Below, piece by piece: positions 50,236 through 60,221 of a stretch of 64,000 bases of DNA (position 1 is its first letter; every line of letters begins with the position of its first letter). The notes beneath the pieces were generated by a model. That model ran no database searches and had not been told where the DNA came from. It saw nothing but the letters and a program-made list of their open reading frames with translations. This DNA comes from Mediterraneibacter massiliensis (GTDB taxonomy: Bacteria > Bacillota > Clostridia > Lachnospirales > Lachnospiraceae). The stretch is taken from contig NZ_LN913001.1 in NCBI RefSeq assembly GCF_001487105.1, positions 769,353 to 833,352 on the forward strand. The letters are read 5' to 3'. The position numbers were made by a program, and so were the translations under genes.

Positions 50236-52488
50236 ATGACACAGTTTGAACAGTGGACTGGTTTTCATGGAAAACTCTGGAAAGAGGAGGTAAATATACG
50301 AGACTTTATCCAGAATAATTATACACAGTATGAGGGCGACGAATCTTTCCTGGCGGCTCCTACAGAAGCGACAAATAAACTCTGGGGTGAGCTGCAGAAA
50401 CTGCAGAAAGAAGAAAGAGCCAAGGGCGGCGTTCTGGATATGGAGACAGAAGTGGTATCCGGTCTGACAGCATATGGTCCGGGATATATCAAGGAAGATA
50501 TGAAAGACTTAGAACAGATCGTAGGTCTTCAGACAGATAAACCTCTTAAGAGGGCTTTTATGCCGTACGGCGGGATCAAGATGGCAGAACAGGCTTGTAC
50601 GACATATGGATATACGCCGAGTAAAGAGCTGCACGAAATCTTTACAAAATATCATAAAACACATAACCAGGGTGTCTTTGACATTTATACACCGGAGATG
50701 AAGAAAGCCCGTCATAACAAAATCATTACCGGACTTCCGGACACATACGGAAGAGGACGTATTGTCGGCGATTACCGCCGTGTTGCTCTGTACGGGATCG
50801 ACTATCTGATCCAGCAGAAAGAAGCGGATTTTGTAGAGTCAGAAAGACATGGTATGAAAGGGACAGATTTCCGCCTTCGTGAAGAGATTGCCGATCAGAT
50901 ACGTGCGCTCAAAGGAATGAAAGAGATGGCGGCAGTCTATGGATATGATATTTCTCAGCCGGCGAAAAACGCAAAAGAAGCGGTGCAGTGGCTGTATTTC
51001 GGTTATCTGGCTGCGATCAAGACGCAGAATGGCGCGGCAATGAGCGTGGGACGTATTTCTACTTTCCTGGATATTTATATCCAGAGAGATATGGAAAAAG
51101 GAATCTTGACAGAGGCAGAGGCACAAGAACTGATCGATCATATCGTGATGAAATTCAGAATGGTAAAATTCGCGAGGATCCCATCCTATAATGAACTGTT
51201 TTCCGGAGACCCGGTATGGGCTACTTTGGAAATGGCAGGGATCGGAATGGACGGTCGTCACATGGTGACTAAGAATGACTATCGCTTCCTGCACACGTTA
51301 GAAAATATGGGACCTTCTCCGGAACCGAACCTGACAGTTTTATATTCTTCGCATCTCCCGGAAAACTTTAAGAAATATGCGGCTTATATTTCTGTTAAGA
51401 CAAGTTCTATCCAGTATGAAAATGATGATGTGATGCGTCCGGTATGGGGAGACGATTATTCCATCTGCTGCTGTGTATCCGCGACACAGACAGGAAAAGA
51501 GATCCAGTTCTTCGGGGCGCGCGCAAATCTTGCCAAGTGCCTTTTGTACGCAATCAACGGCGGCATAGATGTAAAGACAAGAGAGCAGGTAGGACCGGCT
51601 TACAGACCGATCACTTCTGAATATCTGGATTACGACGAGGTGATGGAACGTTATGACGAGATGATGGACTGGCTGTCTAAACTGTATGTAGATACATTGA
51701 ATATGATTCACTACATGCACGATAAATATTATTATGAAGCAGCGGAAATGGCATTGATCGATACAGATGTAAGAAGGACGTTCGCGACCGGTATCGCAGG
51801 TTTCTCACATGTAGTAGATTCCTTGAGCGCTGTCAAATACGCAAAAGTAAAAGTTATCCGCGATGAGACAGGAATGGCGGTGGACTTCGAGACAGAAGGC
51901 GATTTCCCAAGATATGGAAATGATGATGACCGTGCAGACGATATTGCAGTATGGCTGCTCCGTACGTTCATGAGCAAACTGAAAAAATGCCATACGTACA
52001 GAAATTCTGAGCCTACGACATCTATCCTGACGATCACATCCAATGTCGTATACGGAAAAGCGACCGGTTCTCTTCCGGATGGAAGAAAAGCAGGCGAACC
52101 TCTTGCGCCGGGAGCCAATCCATCTTACGGAGCAGAAAAGAACGGGCTGCTGGCTTCTTTAAATTCTGTGGCAAAACTGCCATATGAACAGGCACTGGAC
52201 GGGATTTCTAATACGCAGACGATCAGTCCGGGAGCTTTGGGGCATGATGATGAAGAACGCAAGAACAATTTGGTTCATGTGCTGGATGGATATTTTGATC
52301 AAGGTGCGCATCATCTCAATGTGAACGTATTCGGAACAGAGAAATTGATCGATGCAATGGAACATCCAGAGAAAGAAGAGTATGCGAACTTTACGATCCG
52401 TGTATCTGGATATGCTGTGAAATTCATCGACTTGACACGTGAACAGCAGATGGATGTGATTTCCAGAACCTGCCACGACAGAATGTAA
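50236..52488 (+). CDS. pflB: Formate C-acetyltransferase (pyruvate formate-lyase)
   Basis: A 750-aa glycyl-radical enzyme that splits pyruvate with CoA to acetyl-CoA and formate during fermentation. The catalytic cysteines are C412-C413 in SICCCVSAT and the radical glycine is G725 in [10 protein letters not shown], near the C terminus. The length and the blocks [11 protein letters not shown] and [20 protein letters not shown] are typical of true PflB. The radical makes the enzyme oxygen-sensitive, supporting an anaerobic host. The activating enzyme is the next gene, 2 nt downstream. RBS AAGGAGG precedes the ATG. Confidence 0.96.
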   Translation: MTQFEQWTGFHGKLWKEEVNIRDFIQNNYTQYEGDESFLAAPTEATNKLWGELQKLQKEERAKGGVLDMETEVVSGLTAYGPGYIKEDMKDLEQIVGLQTDKPLKRAFMPYGGIKMAEQACTTYGYTPSKELHEIFTKYHKTHNQGVFDIYTPEMKKARHNKIITGLPDTYGRGRIVGDYRRVALYGIDYLIQQKEADFVESERHGMKGTDFRLREEIADQIRALKGMKEMAAVYGYDISQPAKNAKEAVQWLYFGYLAAIKTQNGAAMSVGRISTFLDIYIQRDMEKGILTEAEAQELIDHIVMKFRMVKFARIPSYNELFSGDPVWATLEMAGIGMDGRHMVTKNDYRFLHTLENMGPSPEPNLTVLYSSHLPENFKKYAAYISVKTSSIQYENDDVMRPVWGDDYSICCCVSATQTGKEIQFFGARANLAKCLLYAINGGIDVKTREQVGPAYRPITSEYLDYDEVMERYDEMMDWLSKLYVDTLNMIHYMHDKYYYEAAEMALIDTDVRRTFATGIAGFSHVVDSLSAVKYAKVKVIRDETGMAVDFETEGDFPRYGNDDDRADDIAVWLLRTFMSKLKKCHTYRNSEPTTSILTITSNVVYGKATGSLPDGRKAGEPLAPGANPSYGAEKNGLLASLNSVAKLPYEQALDGISNTQTISPGALGHDDEERKNNLVHVLDGYFDQGAHHLNVNVFGTEKLIDAMEHPEKEEYANFTIRVSGYAVKFIDLTREQQMDVISRTCHDRM

Positions 52489-52490
52489 AT

Positions 52491-53222
52491 ATGCGGCAGG
52501 GATATATACATTCGTTGGAAAGTTTTGGCTCGGTGGATGGTCCGGGCGTCCGTTTTGTTATCTTCTTTTCAGGGTGCACTATGCGCTGCCGGTTCTGCCA
52601 TAATGCAGATACGTGGAATATGAAAAATGGGAAACTTTATACGGCAGACGAACTTTTGAAAACTGCCCTGAGGTATCGTGCTTACTGGGGAAAAGAAGGG
52701 GGGATCACTGTCAGCGGGGGAGAGCCTCTCCTGCAGATAGAGTTCCTGACAGAAGTATTTCAGAAGGCAAAAGCAGAAGGAGTGCATACGACTTTGGATA
52801 CAAGCGGCAATCCCTTCACAAGGGAAGAACCGTTTTTTGGAAAGTTCCAAGCATTAATGAAAGTAACAGATTTGGTCCTTTTGGATCTAAAGCATATAGA
52901 GGATGCACAGCACAAAAAACTGACAGGCTGCACGAACCAGAATATCCTGGATATGGCATCCTATCTGTCAGAGTTGGGGAAACCGGTCTGGATACGTCAT
53001 GTACTTGTTCCCGGATACAGTGATCGGGACGAATATCTGAAACGGTTGTCGGCATTTATTGACACACTTCACAATGTGCAAAAAGTAGAAGTACTTCCTT
53101 ATCATACATTAGGGGCTTTTAAGTGGAAAGAACTTGGGATGGAATATCCCCTGGAAGGCGTAGAACCACCGACAAAAGAACGCATTGAAAATGCAAATAA
53201 AATATTAAAGATACAGGGATAG
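52491..53222 (+). CDS. pflA: Pyruvate formate-lyase activating enzyme
   Basis: A 243-aa radical-SAM enzyme that installs the glycyl radical on PflB. The cluster motif is C29, C33, C36 in GCTMRCRFCHNAD. SFGSVDGPGVRFVIFF before it and ITVSGGEPLLQ after it are typical of PflA. It immediately follows pflB and is translated from the same transcript. A 19-pair terminator hairpin follows at 53292. Confidence 0.95.
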   Translation: MRQGYIHSLESFGSVDGPGVRFVIFFSGCTMRCRFCHNADTWNMKNGKLYTADELLKTALRYRAYWGKEGGITVSGGEPLLQIEFLTEVFQKAKAEGVHTTLDTSGNPFTREEPFFGKFQALMKVTDLVLLDLKHIEDAQHKKLTGCTNQNILDMASYLSELGKPVWIRHVLVPGYSDRDEYLKRLSAFIDTLHNVQKVEVLPYHTLGAFKWKELGMEYPLEGVEPPTKERIENANKILKIQG

Positions 53223-53291
53223 AAAATTCCCACAGTGTCAGCTTGATCCTGCTTACGCATGATTTTATTATCGGCAGTCACTGAATGAAAA

Positions 53292-53346
53292 GAAACAGCT
53301 CATATCATGTTTATATGTAATGACATGGTATGAGCTGTTTCTTTTC
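53292..53346 (+). terminator. Terminator after pflA
   Basis: Arms 53292-53310 and 53323-53341 form 19 pairs with one wobble (for example AACAGCTCATA with TATGAGCTGTT), followed by TTTTCC. Confidence 0.88.
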
Positions 53347-53373
53347 CTACTGTCTGTCGCTTTACCAGAATTC

Positions 53374-53495
53374 AAATTAATTAGATATTTAATTAAAATT
53401 TGTATAAAATATTGAAAAAAATGTGAATTATATATTAAAAACTTGACTTTATTGTGCAGTAATACTAATATAAAGATTAGTTATCTAATTAATTT
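53374..53495 (+). promoter_or_regulatory. marR-exporter promoter flanked by two 20-bp sites
   Basis: TTGACT (53443-53448), 17 bp, TAATAT (53466-53471). A 20-bp AT-rich site at 53374-53393 recurs in opposite orientation at 53476-53495 with 18 matches (core AATTAATTAGATA). The downstream site covers the start site. It is probably the binding site of the MarR protein encoded next. No gene is seen in the pflA-marR interval. Confidence 0.65.
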
Positions 53496-53517
53496 AAAGA
53501 GCTGGGAGGTGGCTTGA

Positions 53518-53955
53518 TTGAAGTGTGATATGAGTCATATACCAACGATCGGACTGATCGGCATATTGAGGCATAGGTGTGAGCAGAGGGCGAAGGAAAT
53601 GTTCGGGAAATATGATCTGAATAAGACCCATGCGAATATTTTATTTTCCCTGCATCAGAGTCAGCCTCTTTCTCAGAAGGAACTGGCAGAACGCTTGAAT
53701 GTTACGCCTCCGTCTATTACTTCTGCGATACAGAAAATGGAAAAAGCAGGATACATCAGCAGAAAAGCAGATGAAAAGGATCAGCGGATTATGCGTCTGG
53801 AACTGGCGCAAAGAGGCAGAGACTGCATCGAGAATGTCAAGAAGGTAGCACAGCAGCTGGACGAAATGATGTTTCAGGGAATGAGTACGGAGGAAAAATT
53901 ACTGATGAGGAGAATGCTGCTCCAGGTATGTGAGAATTTGGCAGAGGAGAGATAA
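53518..53955 (+). CDS. MarR-family transcriptional regulator
   Basis: A 145-aa MarR regulator. The helix-turn-helix and wing read SQKELAERLNVTPPSITSAI and QKMEKAGYISRKADEKDQRI, a classical MarR fold at residues about 50-105. The start is TTG 53518, 8 nt after GGGAGG; the next ATG would remove only four residues. It is 22 nt upstream of the two ABC exporter genes and likely represses them until an exported drug binds. It is related in fold only to the MarR protein at 6712. Confidence 0.9.
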   Translation: MKCDMSHIPTIGLIGILRHRCEQRAKEMFGKYDLNKTHANILFSLHQSQPLSQKELAERLNVTPPSITSAIQKMEKAGYISRKADEKDQRIMRLELAQRGRDCIENVKKVAQQLDEMMFQGMSTEEKLLMRRMLLQVCENLAEER

Positions 53956-53977
53956 GACAGAAAGGAACATGTAAATT

Positions 53978-56218
53978 ATGAAAAATTTGTTTAAGTACGC
54001 AGGTACATATTGGAAAGCTATGCTTGCAGTCATAGCGGTACTGATCCTTCAGGCATATTGTGATCTGTCGCTTCCTGCGTATACTTCTGATATCGTCAAT
54101 ATCGGAATACAGCAGGGCGGGATAGAAGATAAAGTACCTACGGCAATCGGGACGAACGATATGGAGAAGGTACTTTTGTTTGTTCCGGAAGAAGCGCAAA
54201 AGGAAGTTGTAGATTCTTATAAAATAGATGCAGGCTCCTATGATACGGAGGCATATGTCCTGAAAGATTCTGTGAAGAAGGATGAAAAGAAAATGCAAAC
54301 ACTTTCAGACAAAATGTCGCTTCCGATGATGATGGTGACCGGCATTTCTTCTGACAGCAGTATGACAGCTGACATGGAAGCAAAGATGGCAGCACAGCTC
54401 CCACAGGATCTTCTGACGGAAGATACGGATCTGTTTACGATCCTGCAAATGCTGCCTGCAGAGCAGAGAGAAGAATTTGTAAGACAAGCTAGGGAACAGA
54501 TTGAGGAAATGCCGGATACGATCTTAGAACAGGCGGCGATCAGTTTTTCCAAGACAGCCTATAAACATCTGGGGATGGATATGGATGCTTTGCAGCTGCA
54601 TTATCTGCTCACTACAGGCGGGAAAATGGTCGCGCTCGCCTTTCTGGGAATGGCGGCAAGTGTCTTAGTGGGATTTTTGGCGTCCCGTGTGGGAGCTTCT
54701 ACCGGGCGAGATCTAAGAAGCAGAGTCTTTAAAAAAGTAGTTGGATTTTCAAATAATGAGTTTGACCATTTTTCTACCGCTTCTTTGATCACCCGGAGTA
54801 CAAACGATATACAGCAGATCCAGCTGCTGATCGTCATGCTGCTGCGTGTCGTGCTATATGCGCCTATCCTTGCGATAGGAGGCATCTATCAAGTGTTCCA
54901 GACAAATGTATCTATGTCCTGGATCATCGGACTGGCTGTCCTGCTGATCGCAGTTGTGATACTTGTATTATTTACTGTGGCAATGCCAAAATTTAAAATG
55001 CTGCAAAATCTTGTAGATAAGCTGAATCTTGTGACACGGGAAATTCTTACGGGACTTCCGGTCATCCGGGCATTCAGCACACAGAAGCATGAGGAAAAAA
55101 GATTTGATGCGGCAAATAGAGATCTGACAAAGACAAATTTATTCGTAAATCGCGCGATGACTTTCATGATGCCGGTGATGATGCTGATCATGAACGGGAT
55201 CTCGGTATTGATCACCTGGTCGGGCGCCCATGGGATTAACGAAGGGCAGATGCAGGTAGGAGATATGATGGCATTTATCCAGTATACGATGCAGATTATC
55301 ATGGGATTTTTGATGCTTTGTATGCTTTCGATCATGCTGCCGCGGGCGGCAGTTGCGGCAGACCGTGTAGAGGAAATACTTACAAGTAAGACGATCATAC
55401 GGGATCCGAAGAAACCGGCCGCCTTTTCCGGGGAGAAAAAGGGCATATTGGAATTCGATCATGTGTCATTTTGTTATCCGGGAGCGGATGAAGAAGTACT
55501 GCATGACATTACTTTTACTGCGAGACCAGGAGAGACGACAGCGATCATTGGGAGTACCGGAAGTGGAAAATCTACGCTGGTGAATCTGATCCCTCGTTTT
55601 TATGACGTGACAGAAGGGGCGATCCGTTTAGATGGAGAGGATATCCGGGACGTAAAACAGCATGATCTGCGTGAACGTCTGGGATATGTGCCACAGAAGG
55701 GGATATTGTTTTCGGGCGATATAGCCTCGAATATTCTGTTTGGTAATTCGGACGGAAGTGAAGAAGAGATGAAAGAGGCTGCACAGATCGCACAGGCAGC
55801 AGAGTTTATAGACGAGAAGCCAGACAGATATGAAAGTCTGATCTCTCAAGGGGGCACAAATGTATCCGGAGGCCAAAAACAAAGGCTTTCTATAGCGAGG
55901 GCGGTCGCCAAACATCCGGAAGTGTTTATTTTTGATGACAGCTTTTCGGCGCTGGACTACAAAACAGATGTTGCGCTGCGGAAGGCGCTTAGAGAAAAAA
56001 CAGCGCAAAGTACAGTGCTCATCGTCGCACAGCGTATCAGTACGATTTTAAACGCAGAGCAGATACTCGTGCTGGATGAAGGCAAAATGGCGGGGATAGG
56101 AACGCATGCAGAATTGCTGAAAAATTGCGAAGTCTACCAGCAGATCGCCGCTTCCCAGCTCTCAGAAGAGGAATTGAAAGCAGGCAAGGAAGGAAAGGAG
56201 GCTGAAAACCATGGGTAG
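53978..56218 (+). CDS. Heterodimeric ABC exporter, degenerate-site subunit with large extracellular insert
   Basis: A 746-aa ABC exporter half. After the first helix (MLAVIAVLILQAYCDLSLPA) there is an inserted segment of about 140-160 residues, rich in Met, Asp and Glu (for example LPQDLLTEDTDLFTILQML), before the second helix at about 215; it should face outside. The ATPase has Walker A GSTGSGKST and signature VSGGQKQRLSIARA, but the catalytic Glu is Asp (FIFDDSFSALD) and the switch His is Gln (LIVAQRIST). This is the non-hydrolysing half of a heterodimer with the next gene. Control by the preceding MarR gene is likely. Confidence 0.92.
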   Translation: MKNLFKYAGTYWKAMLAVIAVLILQAYCDLSLPAYTSDIVNIGIQQGGIEDKVPTAIGTNDMEKVLLFVPEEAQKEVVDSYKIDAGSYDTEAYVLKDSVKKDEKKMQTLSDKMSLPMMMVTGISSDSSMTADMEAKMAAQLPQDLLTEDTDLFTILQMLPAEQREEFVRQAREQIEEMPDTILEQAAISFSKTAYKHLGMDMDALQLHYLLTTGGKMVALAFLGMAASVLVGFLASRVGASTGRDLRSRVFKKVVGFSNNEFDHFSTASLITRSTNDIQQIQLLIVMLLRVVLYAPILAIGGIYQVFQTNVSMSWIIGLAVLLIAVVILVLFTVAMPKFKMLQNLVDKLNLVTREILTGLPVIRAFSTQKHEEKRFDAANRDLTKTNLFVNRAMTFMMPVMMLIMNGISVLITWSGAHGINEGQMQVGDMMAFIQYTMQIIMGFLMLCMLSIMLPRAAVAADRVEEILTSKTIIRDPKKPAAFSGEKKGILEFDHVSFCYPGADEEVLHDITFTARPGETTAIIGSTGSGKSTLVNLIPRFYDVTEGAIRLDGEDIRDVKQHDLRERLGYVPQKGILFSGDIASNILFGNSDGSEEEMKEAAQIAQAAEFIDEKPDRYESLISQGGTNVSGGQKQRLSIARAVAKHPEVFIFDDSFSALDYKTDVALRKALREKTAQSTVLIVAQRISTILNAEQILVLDEGKMAGIGTHAELLKNCEVYQQIAASQLSEEELKAGKEGKEAENHG

Positions 56219-58043
56219 AAGAATGGGACATGGTGGAATGGGCGGCGGTATGCAGGGAGAAAAGCCGAAAGATTTCAAAGGTACGCTGAAAAAATTACTC
56301 ATATATATGAGCGCATATAGACTGCAGCTGCTGTTTGTTATTATTTTCGCCGTTTGCGGGACTATATTTAACATAGCGGGACCGAAGATACTGGGTAAGG
56401 CGACGACGGAGATATTCAACGGACTTGTCAGCAAAGTATCCGGCGGAAGCGGAATGGACTTTGGGAAGATCGGACAGATTCTTTTCATGACATTAGGGCT
56501 GTATGTCATCAGTGCCTTGTGTACGTTTATCCAGGGTATGATCATGACCGGGATTTCGCAGAAAACGACCTACCGACTGCGAAAAGAGATCTCGGAGAAG
56601 ATCAGCCGTATGCCAATGGATTATTTTGATACAAAACCGGTCGGGGAGATCCTTTCTCGTGTGACCAATGATGTGGATACATTGGGGCAGAGCTTAAACC
56701 AGAGTGCGACGCAGCTTATCACTTCTGTGACTACGATCATCGGCGTACTTGCTATGATGTTGTCGATCAGCCCTTTGATGACGGTGATGGCGCTTTTGAT
56801 ACTCCCAATCTCGGCGGGACTATTATCTTTTGTTATGAAACATTCCCAGAGGTATTTCCGTGATCAGCAGGAATATCTCGGAAATGTAAACGGACAAGTA
56901 GAAGAGATCTACAGTGGACATAACATTATCAAGGCGTTTAATAAGGAAGAAGACGTGATACGTGCCTTTAATGAGACGAATGGAAAATTGTATAACGCGG
57001 CATGGCGTTCGCAGTTCTTTTCCGGAATGATGATGCCGATCATGCAGTTTATTGGGAATCTCGGCTATGTCGGTGTGGCGATCTTGGGCGGCTATCTGGC
57101 GATCAAAAGAACCATTGAAGTCGGAGATATCCAGTCTTTTATCCAGTACGTAAGGAACTTTACACAGCCTATCCAGCAGATCGCGCAGGTATCCAATATG
57201 CTGCAGATGACAACGGCAGCCTCCGAGCGAGTGTTTGCATTTTTAGACGAGAAGGAAGAAGAACAGACGGCAGAAGATCCGGTGCGCGTAGAAGGGCTCA
57301 GAGGTAATGTTACATTTGAACATGTACGCTTTGGATATAATCCGGATAAGACGATTATCCATGACTTCTCCGCAGAGATAAAAGAGGGACAGAAGATAGC
57401 GATCGTAGGACCAACCGGAGCCGGGAAGACGACAATGATCAAGCTTTTGATGAGATTTTACGATGTCAGCAGTGGAGCCGTCAAAATCGATGGACATGAT
57501 ATCCGGGATTTTAACAGAAATGAACTGCGGGAAATGTTTGGCATGGTCCTGCAGGATACGTGGCTGTTTCACGGAACGATCCGGGATAATATCCGGTACG
57601 GCAGATTAGATGCGTCAGAAGAAGAAATTGTCAATGCGGCGAAAGCAGCACATGTACATCGGTTTGTACAGACTCTGCCGGGTGGATATGATATGGAGCT
57701 GAATGAGGAGGCAAGCAACGTATCACAGGGGCAGAAGCAGCTGCTGACAATCGCTAGGGCGATACTTGCAGATCCGAAGATCCTGATCCTGGACGAAGCG
57801 ACGAGCTCTGTTGACACCAGGACAGAAGTGCTGATCCAGAAAGCAATGGATAATCTGATGAAAGGCAGGACCAGTTTTGTCATCGCGCACAGATTGTCTA
57901 CGATCCGGGATGCAGATCTGATCCTTGTCATGAAAGACGGAGATATTGTAGAGCAGGGGACGCATGATGCGCTGATCGCCCAGAAAGGCTTCTACGCAGA
58001 ACTGTATAATTCTCAGTTTGAAAAGCCCACAGAAGCAGCATAA
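56211..58043 (+). CDS. Heterodimeric ABC exporter, catalytic subunit
   Basis: A 610-aa ABC exporter half with a short glycine-rich N-terminal extension (GHGGMGGGMQGEKPKD), six helices and an ATPase. Walker A GPTGAGKTT, Walker B LILDEATSSVDTRTE with catalytic Glu, switch His in FVIAHRLSTI. The signature is VSQGQKQLLTIARA, the altered form expected in the partner of a degenerate subunit. It overlaps the upstream gene by 8 nt. The pair resembles LmrCD/BmrCD drug exporters. Confidence 0.93.
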   Translation: MGRRMGHGGMGGGMQGEKPKDFKGTLKKLLIYMSAYRLQLLFVIIFAVCGTIFNIAGPKILGKATTEIFNGLVSKVSGGSGMDFGKIGQILFMTLGLYVISALCTFIQGMIMTGISQKTTYRLRKEISEKISRMPMDYFDTKPVGEILSRVTNDVDTLGQSLNQSATQLITSVTTIIGVLAMMLSISPLMTVMALLILPISAGLLSFVMKHSQRYFRDQQEYLGNVNGQVEEIYSGHNIIKAFNKEEDVIRAFNETNGKLYNAAWRSQFFSGMMMPIMQFIGNLGYVGVAILGGYLAIKRTIEVGDIQSFIQYVRNFTQPIQQIAQVSNMLQMTTAASERVFAFLDEKEEEQTAEDPVRVEGLRGNVTFEHVRFGYNPDKTIIHDFSAEIKEGQKIAIVGPTGAGKTTMIKLLMRFYDVSSGAVKIDGHDIRDFNRNELREMFGMVLQDTWLFHGTIRDNIRYGRLDASEEEIVNAAKAAHVHRFVQTLPGGYDMELNEEASNVSQGQKQLLTIARAILADPKILILDEATSSVDTRTEVLIQKAMDNLMKGRTSFVIAHRLSTIRDADLILVMKDGDIVEQGTHDALIAQKGFYAELYNSQFEKPTEAA

Positions 58044-58100
58044 GAAGCGATACATCTGCTTCCCAAGGGCGCCGGCAGAAACTAAATAAGCGGAGGAAGG

Positions 58101-58165
58101 TTTACTTTGCAAAAGGTTTCCTCTATAATAGATAGCGTCAGTAGATACTGGCGTTATCTTTATTC
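58101..58165 (+). promoter_or_regulatory. Moco-gene promoter with hairpin at the transcript start
   Basis: TTTACT (58101-58106), 17 bp, TATAAT (58124-58129). GATAGCGTCAGT (58131-58142) pairs with ACTGGCGTTATC (58147-58158), all pairs counting two G-U, with a four-base loop, followed by TTTATTCTTATTT. It could be an operator or an early terminator at the very 5' end of the moaC transcript. It does not have the features of the known Moco riboswitch. Confidence 0.5.
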
Positions 58166-58199
58166 TTATTTAAAATCAGATTGCAGGAAGGGTGGAAAA

Positions 58200-58703
58200 A
58201 TGGGGCTGACACATTTTGATGAAAACGGGCGTGCAGTCATGGTGGATGTGACAGAAAAGGACGTGACGAAAAGAGAGGCGCAGGCGCAGGGGAAAATTTC
58301 TGTGAGCCGGGAAGTATTTACAGCGATCCAGGCAGGGACGATAGGAAAAGGCGATGTGCTTTCCGTTGCGGCGACGGCAGGCATCATGGGAGCAAAAAAA
58401 ACGGCAGAACTGATTCCCATGTGCCATATCCTCCCTCTTACAAAATGTAAGATACAGTTTGAGATGGAGCAGGAAGAATGTGCCGTATACTGCACCTGTA
58501 CGGTAAAAGTAGACGGTAAGACAGGCGTGGAGATGGAGGCTTTGACAGGAGTAAGCGTTGCTTTGCTCACGATTTATGATATGTGCAAAGCTTTGGATAA
58601 GACAATGGAGATTGGGGAGATCTATCTGGTGAGAAAGTCCGGCGGGAAGAGCGGAGAAATCTTGAACAAACAGAAAGACAGGAGGCAATTAGATATTTTA
58701 TAG
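58200..58703 (+). CDS. moaC: Cyclic pyranopterin monophosphate synthase MoaC
   Basis: A 167-aa enzyme that, after MoaA, forms cyclic pyranopterin monophosphate in molybdenum cofactor synthesis. Typical blocks are [47 protein letters not shown] and [22 protein letters not shown], including the catalytic KS region [13 protein letters not shown] 58200 follows AGGAAGGGTGG. First gene of moaC-mogA-moaA-MOSC. Confidence 0.95.
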   Translation: MGLTHFDENGRAVMVDVTEKDVTKREAQAQGKISVSREVFTAIQAGTIGKGDVLSVAATAGIMGAKKTAELIPMCHILPLTKCKIQFEMEQEECAVYCTCTVKVDGKTGVEMEALTGVSVALLTIYDMCKALDKTMEIGEIYLVRKSGGKSGEILNKQKDRRQLDIL

Positions 58704-58719
58704 GAAGGAACGTTAAAGA

Positions 58720-59223
58720 ATGGAAAAGAAATGGAAAGCGGCGGTTATCACGTTGAGTGACAAAAGCTACGCAGGAGAAAGAGAAGATAAAAGCGGACCG
58801 TTGATCAAAGAGATGTTAGAGACCGAGGACTATGAAGTGACGGAGCAGATCCTGCTTCCGGATGAACAGGAAGAAATAGAGAAGTGTCTATGTAAACTAT
58901 GTGACGAAAAAAGAGCGGATTTAGTTTTGACGACAGGCGGTACGGGTTTTTCTATGAGAGACCGGACGCCGGAGGCTACTTTGGCGGTGGGGGAAAGACA
59001 GGTTCCGGGTATCGCGGAGGCAATGCGCGCCGCGTCGCTTCAGATTACGCCGCGGGCGATGTTGAGCCGGGGCGTATCTGTCATACGAAAGAGGACATTG
59101 ATCGTCAATCTTCCGGGAAGCCCCAAGGCAGTAAGAGAAAATCTTGCCTGTATTCTGCCTGCCTTAGGACATGGGCTGGGGATTTTGTCCGGCAGTGAAG
59201 GAGAATGTGGAAATCATGTTTAA
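58720..59223 (+). CDS. mogA: Molybdopterin adenylyltransferase (MogA/MoaB family)
   Basis: A 167-aa MoCF-domain protein that adenylylates molybdopterin before metal insertion. AAVITLSDKSYAGEREDKSG at the start, LVLTTGGTGFSMRDRTPEA as the substrate loop and LIVNLPGSPKAVRENL are family hallmarks. MogA and MoaB cannot be firmly separated by sequence here. It lies 16 nt after moaC and overlaps moaA by 8 nt. Confidence 0.9.
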   Translation: MEKKWKAAVITLSDKSYAGEREDKSGPLIKEMLETEDYEVTEQILLPDEQEEIEKCLCKLCDEKRADLVLTTGGTGFSMRDRTPEATLAVGERQVPGIAEAMRAASLQITPRAMLSRGVSVIRKRTLIVNLPGSPKAVRENLACILPALGHGLGILSGSEGECGNHV

Positions 59224-60220
59224 AGACAGTTATGGCAGACAGATCACATATATGCGTATTTCTGTCACGGATCGCTGTAATCTGCGCTGTATATATTGTA
59301 TGCCGGCGGACGGGATCAGGCAGACGACGCACAAGGAAATACTGACCTTTGATGAAATCGTCCGTATCGCGCGGATCGGAGCTGGAAAAGGGATCAGCAG
59401 GATTAAGATCACCGGAGGTGAACCACTTGTTAGAAAAAACATTGCTGCACTCATCAGGATGTTGAAAGCAGTGCCGGGGATAGAGCAAGTGACGCTGACG
59501 ACAAACGGCGGACTTCTGAACGAACAGATCGACAGTTTGGTAAAAAGCGGACTAGACGCGGTGAATATAAGTCTGGATACAGTGGATGAGACAGTCTATA
59601 AAAGGATCACACGCTGCGGAGATTTGGCGCCGGTCCTTAAGGGGATAAAAAAGGCTTGTTCGTATCCGGAACTGACGGTGAAGCTGAATTGTGTGCCGCT
59701 TGAGGAAATGCAGGACGCACAGATTTTGTCTCTGGTACGGTTTGCGTCCCAGACAGGTGTGTGCGTGCGTTTTATTGAAATGATGCCGGTGGGACTTGGC
59801 AAATGCTGCGGCGGAAGGAGTCAGGTGGAACTGCGGAAGCTTTTGGAGAGAGAATATGGGGAAGCTGAACGAGAAGAAGGCAGTTTCGGCAATGGTCCTG
59901 CCGTATACTATCGGTTCGAGAAACTGAAGGAAAAGGTAGGGTTTATCAGCGCTGTGTCACATCAGTTTTGTGACAGCTGCAACCGGGTGAGAATGACTGC
60001 TCAGGGGTATCTGAAGACCTGTCTGCAGTACAGTACAGGCATAGATCTGAAAAGCCTGTTGAGAAGCGGCGCCTCCGACAGTGAAATAGAGAAGGCATTT
60101 TTAAAAGCAATCGCAGAAAAGCCGCTTTGTCATCAGTTTGCAGACACAGAAAATACGGAAGAAAATATACAAGGACAAGAAATGATAGAACAAAAAGGAA
60201 TGTCTGAAATCGGAGGATGA
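59216..60220 (+). CDS. moaA: GTP 3',8-cyclase MoaA
   Basis: A 334-aa radical-SAM enzyme that starts molybdenum cofactor synthesis from GTP. The first cluster motif is CNLRCIYCMP (CxxxCxxC); the second cluster uses the C-terminal cysteines in HQFCDSCNRVRMT and GYLKTCLQ. RIKITGGEPLVRK is the SAM-binding GGEP block. Usual C-terminal GG is absent, the protein ending in EIGG after a Glu/Gln-rich tail. It overlaps mogA by 8 nt. Confidence 0.94.
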   Translation: MFKDSYGRQITYMRISVTDRCNLRCIYCMPADGIRQTTHKEILTFDEIVRIARIGAGKGISRIKITGGEPLVRKNIAALIRMLKAVPGIEQVTLTTNGGLLNEQIDSLVKSGLDAVNISLDTVDETVYKRITRCGDLAPVLKGIKKACSYPELTVKLNCVPLEEMQDAQILSLVRFASQTGVCVRFIEMMPVGLGKCCGGRSQVELRKLLEREYGEAEREEGSFGNGPAVYYRFEKLKEKVGFISAVSHQFCDSCNRVRMTAQGYLKTCLQYSTGIDLKSLLRSGASDSEIEKAFLKAIAEKPLCHQFADTENTEENIQGQEMIEQKGMSEIGG

Positions 60221-60221
60221 T

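Noticed and set aside
58044..58199. Possible Moco riboswitch before moaC
   Set aside because: The interval has a promoter and a simple hairpin but none of the multi-stem structure and conserved loops expected of the Moco motif.
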